A stretch of 64,000 bases of DNA from Cymodocea nodosa (lineage: Eukaryota; Streptophyta; Magnoliopsida; Alismatales; Cymodoceaceae), in assembly GCA_036874045.1 (NCBI GenBank), contig CM072338.1:22652501-22716500 (forward strand). The letters run 5' to 3'. The notes under the pieces were generated by a model that saw only the letters and a list, made by a program, of their open reading frames with translations, was not told the origin of the DNA and did not search any database. A program made the translations under genes and the position numbers. Below are positions 27,301 to 39,300 of this stretch, piece by piece (the first letter of the stretch is position 1; every line of letters starts with the position of its first letter).

Positions 27301-30300
27301 GCGACTCCTGCATTTATAAAGGTCAGGTAGTGTACAATAGGATCTTCCTAGACCCCACAATGGTGGAAACCTTAGCACTAGGTTTGTACTCTTTTAGGAT
27401 CTATGATAATTAATAATAGAGAAAATACAAAAGACATTCACACAATTAAAGTAAGCTAAATAAAGTGGAAAATGCATCTGAAATATGCTGTGATAAAAGA
27501 ATAATCCTAAAACTGAGAAAATTTTTGCAACATATCAATTTGACGAAACATACTTTATGCAAATGAATGTTAGACTATTAAATGTGAACATGTCACGTGT
27601 AAGAAGTTAAGGTAACCAAGACATGAATGTTAAGATGATAAGAGATAAATGAAGAGAGAATTTAACTGAAATAAAATGAGTGAAAATCAGCTTAAATGGT
27701 TTGATCATATATGCAACAAGAATGGGAGAATTAATAGATTTAAGTGAAACTAAAAGACATAGTGTAAAAGAATAAAGTAATTGATTAGAAATAATGAAAA
27801 TAAATATAAAATTATTTAAATTAATAGAAAATTTGGTGATGGATATGAATAGATAGAGGGAAGGGATTTATGATGTTGACCCCACATGGTGAAATCAACT
27901 TAAGGCAGTAGTGGTTATTCTTCTATGGATAAAGCATCCAATGAAATTCAAGGAGAACTAGTATACGTTTTTGCAAATGGCATAGTATGTTAATGTAGAA
28001 ATTAATTCTAAACTAGCATTATGCAAGCATACCATTAAGGACTTAGACCAAGTGGGTCTAAGACTAAATACATTGAGTGCAAGATTAACAATAACGATCA
28101 ATGATGTGGAACTTTAAATATGAGAATTTTATATATTTAAAAATAATAATAAGAAACAGTGGAGAAATTATATATATTAATGTAGATTGGATGAATTGGA
28201 GGATTACATCTACAATGTTATACAAAGAATAACCCTTAAAAGAAAGTTTCTATAACACAACCCAACTATGTTTTATGGCATAGAATATTAGATTATTAAA
28301 AATGAGTATATGAAAAAAATTTGTGAACTGTGTAACAGAGATGTGAATGATAAAGATGGACCTATGGGAGCACAGAGATTTGAAATTACATAATAACCAA
28401 AAATTTATCGATTGATATCACTCCACATGGTAAGATTAATGCATCGATTGATGATTTTTGTTCTTGTTATTGTACTTTTTAGTACTGCACAAAAATGTTT
28501 TTTGCTTTTAATATGAAATTTTTGTTAGAACTTAACTTAGAGTCAGTTAAGATAAGTATTGATTAATTAATTGGAACTTGAATTCATATTAGGATATTAC
28601 TTGATGTAATGTGTTTGGTTTTTTTGAAAAGAAGTTATGTGCTAGTTTTCAATTTATAATGCATTTTGTTTGTGGAAATCCCCATCTCTATGAAAATCTT
28701 CCATGATAATATCAACATTAAATAAATCTCAACATTTCTGAAAACTGTGTTTGGGTAACCGTCCAGGCCAGGGGCATTGTCTCAAAGTTAACATGAAAAC
28801 TGTCTTCTTAAATTCACCTTCTGAAAACAGGCTTTTCAAGAACCAGGCTTGCTCATTTGGAAGCTTTCCAAAATTTGGCCCCCTTGGAAGCATGAAGGAT
28901 CTTGATCTGGTTTAAAACTTCATGAAATACCCCTCAATACCAGTTACAGATCGTTATTCCTGTACCAGTTACATTAATCATATCCATGAGATTCACCCTT
29001 CACCAGTTACATTAATGTCAATCAGTAGTAGTCTGAAGTTAGGAGGGATATTACTGGTAATTCAAGTGTTTGATTTCCTTGGATAGATGGTCAATTGAAG
29101 AAGTTATACTGGGAATAGCACTGGAGGAACTTTATTTTCCTCCAAAGTATGAGGGAACAATAACCCCTTCATTTGGTTTTCCTCCATAAATGGCAAATAA
29201 ATTCACCACTGACATCCATAAGATTATAAATATCTCTCTAGTTGGATTTGTTTCTGATTAGAATTCTTATCAAAAGCATCCACTGCATGAAAATTATAGC
29301 ACACACACATATGTATATGGCATCAAAAGGTCAGGCGATCTCAGCATTCATGTTAGTCACCCAAAGATGAATACAGTGTATTGTTCCAAGAATATTACAC
29401 GACAATTACTGTGTCTTTTCCAAGTGAAGCGCCTACATATTTTATCTGTAAATGACTGTTACCATGATGGCTAAGTGCTAACAGAAATCTCAATCAACAG
29501 ATTCTTCCATATAACAAATATATGCAAATCCAGCAACTTAATAATGCAAAATGTGTTTTGCGAAAAAAATAGAAACTGTAAGGCATAGAAAAGATTTCAA
29601 AGAATATAATTATAAGAGTTTGTTTCTAGTCAAACTAAAAGTTCTGAACACTACCAGATTAAGAAGAAGTTTGTCAACAATTGAAGTGGCTGATGTTTTG
29701 AGCAGGTGTTTTTGTAATAAGTTCTGCAGGTTACCAGAATAATGTCAACTTCCATATAAAAAATCATTTTTGAATAAACACACCATTTTCTATCTGAACT
29801 TACTGAGGTTGAAGAATCATCTTGAAATAAATCAAGTGCCTTCTCATGAAGTTGCAAATCTAAGAAAGCCTAGACGATGCAAATGTAAACCAGTAAAGTT
29901 AGAAAAGTGATAATCTTGTATTGAAAAGGTAACCAAAGCAATAAACTATTGACCAAAATTTTATGGGTCATTTGATAAACTATTGCATAATTATACTTTA
30001 TGACTCAAGATACTAGGCTGTAAAACATAAGCATATGCAAAAAATTAGCGTTGCTGAAATACACATACTTTAACAAATGAGTGATAATACTACAAGGGAT
30101 AAATTAAAAAATAATTTTATTAGGAATAAAGTAGGAATTGCACTTATTGAAGATAAGAAAAAATTGACTTAGGTGATTTGATTATATCCTTAGAGACTAA
30201 GGAATACAACATTTAAGAAAAGAAAATTAATTAATATAAAAGAAATAGAGATATACCTAAAAATATTTGGTTAGGAATTGTAAGAAAAGATTAAAATATA

Positions 30301-33300
30301 TGTAATTTAATTGAAAATTTAACAATAGATAAAAACACTAGAAGAAAAGAATTCATCTGGCCAACCTCACATGGTAGAATATGACTCAAAGTATCATTGT
30401 ATTTGATAAACGATTATTTCTATACTAATGACAATCATGCATTTATAAATCTACTCAAATATCGTGCTCATATAAATGCCTCACCTTTGATTAATACTCT
30501 TCTTGACAAAGTTGAACCAGTACATGGGCCAAAACATCAGCCCAACTAAATTTAATAACATATTATGTAAAGAACAAACACCTAATATCCAAGTAATATT
30601 CTAAGCCTAAGTTGTATATAATAAGGCTGAGGAAAACCCTTAATGCAACAATAAAATTTTTCCATTGTGATATGAACATCATGAGATTCAAATACTAAGA
30701 AAGAGCCACTACATTTACAAAGAAGGTTGTCTTATTTGTTTAGAATTGAATCCTTCCAAACCCTGCAATTGTAAGAATCTAATGCATTTTTTTTCTGTGT
30801 TTCATAACCAGTTAGGTTGTTATCACATTTTTTAAGGCAGGCGCATAAGCATCAAGGCATGAATTGGTCAAACCTTAGTTGCTCACCTCACCTTATATTA
30901 ATGAAGCAAACCATTTATCTGATCAACTTAATTAAATATAAATTTTAAAAACTTTTAAATGTGTTTCCTCGCACAAAAACTTAATTATAATTTCTATGAT
31001 GGAATATTACTGAAATATAGTAAATAATTGAAATATATAATCATATTTATTATGTGTGTGTGTATATATATTAGTAATTTTACACTTCATATTTTGATGT
31101 TGTCTTAAGAATATTATGTATTTAAATGTTATTTAGAAAACAATAGAATTAAAAGTATACATAATTATTATTAAATATGTATAAATAAAATAATATATAC
31201 TTAAAAAATAAATATCAAAATGGGTGCTAAGGTGTTTGTACCTTGGCTTACTACTTGGGCACATTGACACCTTAAAAAGTATGATTGTTATAAGGTTCTT
31301 ATGGGAAAGAAGCTGGAGTTTTCCAAAAAGCTAGAAAATAAAGGCAGACAGATTATTAAAAGGCAGAAAGGGCAAACCTCATCCAACTGCTTCTGTAAAT
31401 TGTCAATCAAACGTTTTCTTCTTTCGGCACTCTCCATTAATATAGTGTTTCTTCTATTTTTCCATGAATTCACAAGCATCGGCCTCAAATGAGATGACAA
31501 CTGTTTGATCACTTCATGGGGATCTTCAAAGACAATAATTGAACGAACTCCCAAAGTTATATATATACTTGTCAAAAGTACGAAAAATGTCCATGGGGAA
31601 ACACATACCTCCTAGGTCTTCCAGACTTGGATACAAAGACAAAATATGCTGGAAAACCCACTCTTCTGAAGGAATATTCAAACCTTCCACTTTTGATTTA
31701 CTTAAACCTTTATTAGTGCCTAACTTTGACTCGGCAGCATCCACAGTCCCAATATATTTATTTTTTCTCTGATTTTTCTTTCCCCTGGTAGAAGCATTTT
31801 CCTCTAAATCAGGATAACTTTCAGTTACCGCTGTTTTAGCAGATCCCGTGGATTTCCCCTTTTTCTTCTTTGATCCTTTCTGTGAAACATGTCTGCTAGA
31901 ATTATTATCATCTCCATCATTGCCTGATTCATGGAATTGAGAAACAATATTGTCCTTGGACGGTTGCAAATCTTCAGATGGCCCTCGACTAGTTAAAAAG
32001 GTGTGACCAAGTGTTTCAAGCTCTTTCTCCAATTTATTAAACAGATCCTGGCATGAGAAATATTACCAGTCAGACTCATTGTCACTGCCCACAAAAGAAT
32101 TGAACAGTCAAATAATAAAAGATCCTTTAAATATTTTCCTTTCCGTTAATCATACAAATGGTTATTCTTAGGATTTTTAAAAATTCTCATAGTGTTTTGG
32201 GGATTAATTGATTATGTGATATGCATGGGTAATAATAGGATGTTTAACCATGTGCTGAAAAAACCTAATTGAATGGATAAAATGCTTGATGCTTTACATG
32301 AACCATTGATGTCTTTATCTATGTATATTTTTAAATCCCCATACCTGACAGTAAAAGGAAACATTTTTTCCTATTCATTAGCAAATTGACAAAATTTAAT
32401 TTCATTTTTGAGCTAATTAATCAAAGTCCCTACTATTAGTTAAAATATAGAACCTATGTAACTAAAGATAGTGATATAGTAACTGGTGCAGCTCTCTGAA
32501 ATGCCTCTGAATCTCTATTAACAACCCTGATAGCTGCTAGCAAGGACAGCCAACTTGACAAAAATTAACTGCACCAATAGATACAGACAACGATCAAAGA
32601 AAATGAGCAGTGGGATTGTCACTTACTGACACTACTCTTATAATCAAGAAACTAAGATCAGCTTGCAAACAATTCTGCATAGTTTATTATCACAAAAGTA
32701 ATTGGACAGATGTAAAAAGCAAAGCGAAAGCAGGTATACGCCCTTTAATTCAAGTCTTCAACAAGGCTTTACGAATGCCTCTGTTAAATCCCAGGCTAAA
32801 TCATATTATTCTATCCATTTACTCCTTCAGTACGTTAACAAAGCAAAAAAAAACAGTGCACAAACATCATCCGGAAAAGAAAAAAAAAAGCATGAGAGAA
32901 GGTCTAGAAACTTACATTAATAAATACATTGCTAAATATGGAGGATTCACCCAAGATGACTGCTTTTGAAGACTGAAAGATAAATAGTAATATATCAAGA
33001 GCTGCATGTGATCATTGAAAATATTAATAAATTTTGTATGTACCTTGAGTGCCACCTGAACAAATGGACAATGGGTCAAAAGTATTGCAGCATCTAGGGA
33101 GCTAAGACTTGAAGGTAGGACTGTAAGACTGTCTATCCTGCCATGGAAAAGAGGGAAAAAAAATCTCTTGGTAAGGAAATATCATTAAAGATGGATATAC
33201 AAGTGATCCAATAACACATGAACCTTTTTGTTTATACAAATAAAAAGATTCATATAAATCAACGGCTGAGACAAAGTCCTATGTTTTATGAATTACTTAT

Positions 33301-36300
33301 CCATGGTATAAATTTCAATATTTCCAAAAAAGTGTCAACCAAGAAAATGAATTTGCCTAAGAATTCTATTGCACTAAAATTTCGGGTCTTTCAATAGTAG
33401 AAAAAAGACAACAACATAGAAGCAATATAAACAGTGAGAATATCATCAAAGACAGCAAATAATGATAAAAAAGTGGCATGGTTACAACTAAACCTCATGT
33501 CAATACTTTATACAAATAAATATGTCAATCCTACCATTCTTCCTATGATTTATACCAAAAAATATGATCTGGACTGAACAGTTTGATACTTGAAAAAAAG
33601 TTAATAAGAAAAAAGAACAGGGAAAGAGGAATATGTGTTTTCTAATTTTCTTTTGTTTTAAATACTTAAGTTAAATAGGTGGGTCCACTTATAATATTTG
33701 TGTACATAGATCCACCATTTTCCATCATGTGACACAGCCATGTCATGATCGAAAAATGTCTATGTCAACACCATACACAGTTGCGATGAACTGTGTACAT
33801 GAAGCCTGTATAACACACAGTTTCTTCACAAAATGAAAGGGTCTCATCAATCATAAATGTAATTTCTATTTAAATAGCCAAGTCAGATGTGTTTTAAAAC
33901 ACTATTAACTGTTCAGGACATATTTCAATAGCAAAGTAATGATAGATAGGACGTAGGCCTTACCAGTTACCAGCTTCAACAGCATCCTCTATAGCCGTAT
34001 CTATCATCTCAACCATTGATGGATGGATAAAGGCATTAACAAGAGGAATTCCCTCAGAATACCTGGACTACATTGATGTGAACAACGATAACTACATCTG
34101 AAAACTAATTCCATTTAACCCATATAACAAAGAATGCAACTAATATTGACCCATATATACCAACCTGCAAATAATGCTTGGGCTGGGGAATCGCAAGTTT
34201 GCTAAGAATATCATACGTGATAAAAGAATTCTGTCACATAGAAGAAAACGATGGACAAACACATAAGAATTTTATCAAAACAAATATGCATCCACCATTA
34301 AAATAATACGAAAATTTTCTCACTATAAAAAAAATTCAGAACATTTCTGAACCCGTTAAAACATAAAAATGCATGTATTGCTAAATAATGAAAATAAGAC
34401 TACGGAACAAGCAATTAATTGGATACTAAATTTGCATATATTATATGTGTGGGAAAAGCATAATCAGAGAGAAAAATCAAGATTAATGGTGTGTTAAAAT
34501 CAACAACATATACAAAGGAAATTATCACATACACACCAAAATCAGTAATATGCCACTTTTTTATAAGAAAGAGTAAGCTGAATCTCATTCATGGAAAATA
34601 AATTTCATCCAGACAAACAAAAAATGTTTAACCAAGAATCAGTAAGATGTCACGATGAAGAAACCACCTGAAAAACTACTTTCTGAGTTCCCTTGCTCAT
34701 AAAATCGTGTATCCAAAATAATTACCATTTACATGACTGACAATCACCCTAAAAATTATCTCAGAGGCTGCCAAGGATCAAACCCTGGCAAGAGGTGGTG
34801 GTATTCACCATATTTTCCTACCAATCCTCAAAAATATATGTACCACATTGCAGCCTCAACAAATAAATAAATAACATTTAATTTCAATGCTTCCCAAATT
34901 TATGTATCAAATCATAAGTTACTAGCTTCAATAACTGATAGCTAATATAAAAATATCTTAGGTTTTTGTGCAAATTTATCTGAAAGGTGGAAAATAATTT
35001 TTTCCTTAATCCATGCATGAAAAAGGCAGCAAAAATTATATGTGCACCAACCTGTGAGAAGAAGGAATCCACACTTTCTCTCTGAGCATAGGCAAAAACC
35101 TGTTGAAACCCAATAACAAAATAGTAGTGTCAAATATTTTACACATTAATTTTAGTGCACGGTAATGATCTTTATGCACACAACAATGAGAGAAGTTTAA
35201 ACTAACTATAATAGCTCAATTAACCATGAACAGCAATACGTGCAATTTTCACTAAGAGTTCGAATCCTGATGAATGTAAAAACCACCACTATCAAAAAGC
35301 TATAGAAGTTTTAAGGACATCTAAAGCAGGTCATACATCAAAAAATGTGTCACTTTCTATATTAACTCTACCCATATGATTATTTTGATTTCACATAGCA
35401 AGCTCTTGTGAACTCCTAAGTTGGCACAATGTTATTTCCATGAGATATTCTTTGTACAACAAGAAAAAGTAAAAAACATTTGGAATTCCTCAATCTAAAT
35501 TTTTTATGCAAGCATTTAAGTCGTTAATCCATGCAAATCAATTGCTTATTAGTTACAAGAGCATAAGCCTAAACACTATATTAATATAGTACATCAAAAT
35601 TTTATGGATGAAATTAAAACACAAGAAATAGCTTTCTTGTACTTTGCAATTAAAAATTTGATTGTTTTCATGGGTTGTTTTATTTTTTGTTCTAAATTTT
35701 ATAATTTAAACCCTTTTTTGACATGAACTTTAACTAATTTCATTAGATTTAACAATGCATTTATTATCTAATATAGAATCATGTAGATCTATGTTATTGA
35801 TAGAAGTTTGCATTTTTAATTAATTTTCTACATCATTAAAAATATTTGGTATTAGTTATTTTAGTAGTAATAGGGTGTACAATTAAAGTCATAAAAGTAG
35901 CATCTACACAAACCGTAGACGGCTAGATGAAATCAAAAGTGGTTTCCAAGGGATCATAAGAAGAAAAAGAAAAACACAATTAAAATTCAAACAGAAGATA
36001 AAAGAGGAAAAGCCTGATGCAACAAAGTATTGAGCCACACACGGGCTGCAGTCATCTCCGAATGATCATCTACCATTATTTGTTTGTTATTGTTTTGGGA
36101 TTAATTTTTTGGTTTTGTTTTTTATATTTTGCATGGCTATTAAATGTAGCAGGGCTTCTTTTGTTCAGTTGTTGATTATGTCTTCATCTAGTTCTACATC
36201 AACACCATCAGGTATTTTCATAAATGTTAAATTTATATCAAGTGATCCAAGATGGAAATATATTTTATGCATGTTATATGTTTATTAAATATTTATTTCA

Positions 36301-39300
36301 CCATGTTTTTATTATGCATCAATTTAAATGTCTATGTTTTAATTACAAATGTAAAGATGCAGTCCATGTTGGGCTTGTTTTATGTGTTTTGAAACACTGA
36401 ATATAAACTATTACATAAATATCTAAAATAATATGTATGAAAAATAATTGGAAAATTACAATGGACAAAAAAATAAGAACAAAATCCAGGTGGAGTTTTC
36501 TTGCTGATCTCCCGCAGATTAAAAATTTAATTATGACAGTTCATTTTTTATTTAGAAATTTTTTTACTAACAGACAAGAGTATTCCATGTGCCCTGAAGG
36601 ATTTTTAGTTTTGTTTACAGTAGTCTTTTGCAGCCTGTGCTTCTAAATATTATTGGAAGTTATTGCATGCTTCTTAATTGTTATAAAGAAATATATAATA
36701 TTATCCAATGCTTATTCCAGGTCTACCACTACAAGGAAGAGGTCAGATTTCTTACACTTGGTGTCCATTGAGTGCCTGCACGCAGGGATCCAAGGATCTC
36801 CCCTTCCTTCACTTGTTCACTGAATTGAGACTGAAACATGGTACCTTCTACAGAAACACCAGTAAAACCATTCAGCTCTTGCAATAGTTGCTGCAAAGAG
36901 CTCCAAACCATAGATAGATTTGTTGGAACTGTAACGCCTCTGACAGCCCCACGAACCATGGCAGTTATCCGTGCAACGTATGCAGGAGTATAGAGCTGTC
37001 CTCCTTCCAATCTCCCTTTCACCTAGGAAACAAAGGTCATGTAAGCAAGCATAGAACAAGCAAAAAAAAGAAACAATATATCTTAGCCTCTCAAGAAAAA
37101 CTCAATTAGATTATTGATGAACTATATGGAGAAGAGATTATGCTGATGCCAAAATATAAATGTCCACCTTTATATTCAAAATGTATAACATTTTGCAATC
37201 AATGATTACTATGTATCTCTTAAACTAATACAAATAGCACATCCTGGGCACTATATTGTAAGTATTCAACTTCAATTTCATGTCAGAACTTAATAAGGTG
37301 AAAAATCATATTGTTAAAATTTTGATCTATCGGACTGATATTGATAGTGTAGCAATAGTAGTAATAATAAAGAAAATCACCTTTTATTAACAAATTTATC
37401 ATGTCAATATCATTTTGGTGTTACAATGATGAGTCAAATAAACAACACATGTTGAAAAATCATCAACAGTTCCAATGTTTAATTTCATGCCTTTCAAGAA
37501 ATGCTCCCCAGTTGAACGATCTGAGAAATCTATTTCATTAGTTCACAATCTGTGTCATTTTTTGCAATTTAATGGTTAAAATTCAAGTTTGAACTTACAT
37601 GTTAGACTATGTTGAGCCCAACGTATAAGAGTTTTAACTTTTTGATAGAGTTATTGCCAAGTGCATGTTCTTCAATGTTGTCACACCAAAGGCCCATACC
37701 AACAATGTATGTATGATATGTGTAAAGCATTTTTCATCATTGACAAATTATGGTACATGCATATTTCACACTTCCCTACATCTAAAAAATTTATATGTGC
37801 ATCTTAAAAATGATTTTTCAGTGGAGTGCATTATATTCACATCAAGATATCAATGGTGACTGCACATTTAACATTCAAACCTTTAAAGCTTACTATTAGT
37901 ATGTAGTAACTTCACAAGGTTTCATTCAATCAACAAAATTACTAGTCTGGGGCATTGCTAACACTTGCATGCAGCCATTATTCCCCATCACTTGCATAAC
38001 TTTTCCTTCTATTGACAAATTACTAGTATGGGGCATGGAAAAATTTATGAAATATCTCCTGCTCATTTGGCAGGTACAGAACACAATTACATCTGAGAAA
38101 AATACAATTTTTTATATATAATTCCGGAAAAAAAATTATGACAAAGAAATCACGCTATCTTGCATATCTTTTCTTGGGAGAATCAAGTTCATCTTTCATG
38201 CTATTTTGAAAAGATTGCTTGTGTCACATGACGATAAAAAACAAAAAATGGCAACAATCACATAAAACATACCAAGATATTAGCCCAAAAAGAAGCACAA
38301 GATATACTAAGTTATAACAGACTATGCTTCATTTGAAAAAGGTTACAACATGTTCCCAACTTACCATAGTTCCAATACGCGGTTCTAAAAAAGACAGCAC
38401 CATTTCTGAACCAACGTGCAATTGAGCAGCAAGGTCGGCAATTGCAATCTGACTGCATTCCCGAAGCTTCTCATTTACTTCTTCTGCAACAGTATCCCAA
38501 TAGTTCTGGGATATGATTTCTCCTTGTACTAACATAAGCCCAGAATTGTTACCCACAATCGAATGAACCTCTTTCTCAATATAATAGAGGTCCACTCCTA
38601 TAATGTCTGATAGATCAATCAAAGAAACACGGCCTGCCTTCTTTATTTCAGATAATATTTCAATTCTCAATCGATCCTGCAATGGTAACAGAACATGTGA
38701 AGTCACAACAAGCAATCACTTAAAAATCCACATAGATCAAAATTTTGCTCTTTTCAAGTAGTAGATTAAATAGAACACTTGCAATAGAATTGCATAATAA
38801 TTGTCGAAACATCTCCGTCACAAATTACAGGTACTTCAAAAGTCTAACTCAACTGATTGAATTAGATTTGTTTGCTGCTGTTACACTATTTGAGTCTGCA
38901 CCACCTCTAGCATGATATCTAATATTTAAGTTATTAGTAATCATAAATTTTTCTGACATATTTGTTTAGATCATTTGCTCTTATACTTTATTCAACTTCT
39001 TCACGTAATTTTATCGGAGATCACGATCAACAGCATGACACATTAATTCAGTTTCCAGGAGCCGGGTAAACTAGAGTAGCAAATTCACTTCATTACCAAT
39101 GAGAAAGCACTAAACACATTCTTGATTCTTCACCATCACAACATTTGGAAGTATTCTATTGCTGCCAGATCGAACTACAAAGGGGGTAAAGATTCAAGGT
39201 GCAATAACAAGATCGTAAGAGAAAGGGGGAATAATAGAAGATGCATGGCGTCGCTTACAGGCGTGATGTACTCCTTGCCGGAGACGGTGTGGAGGAGATC

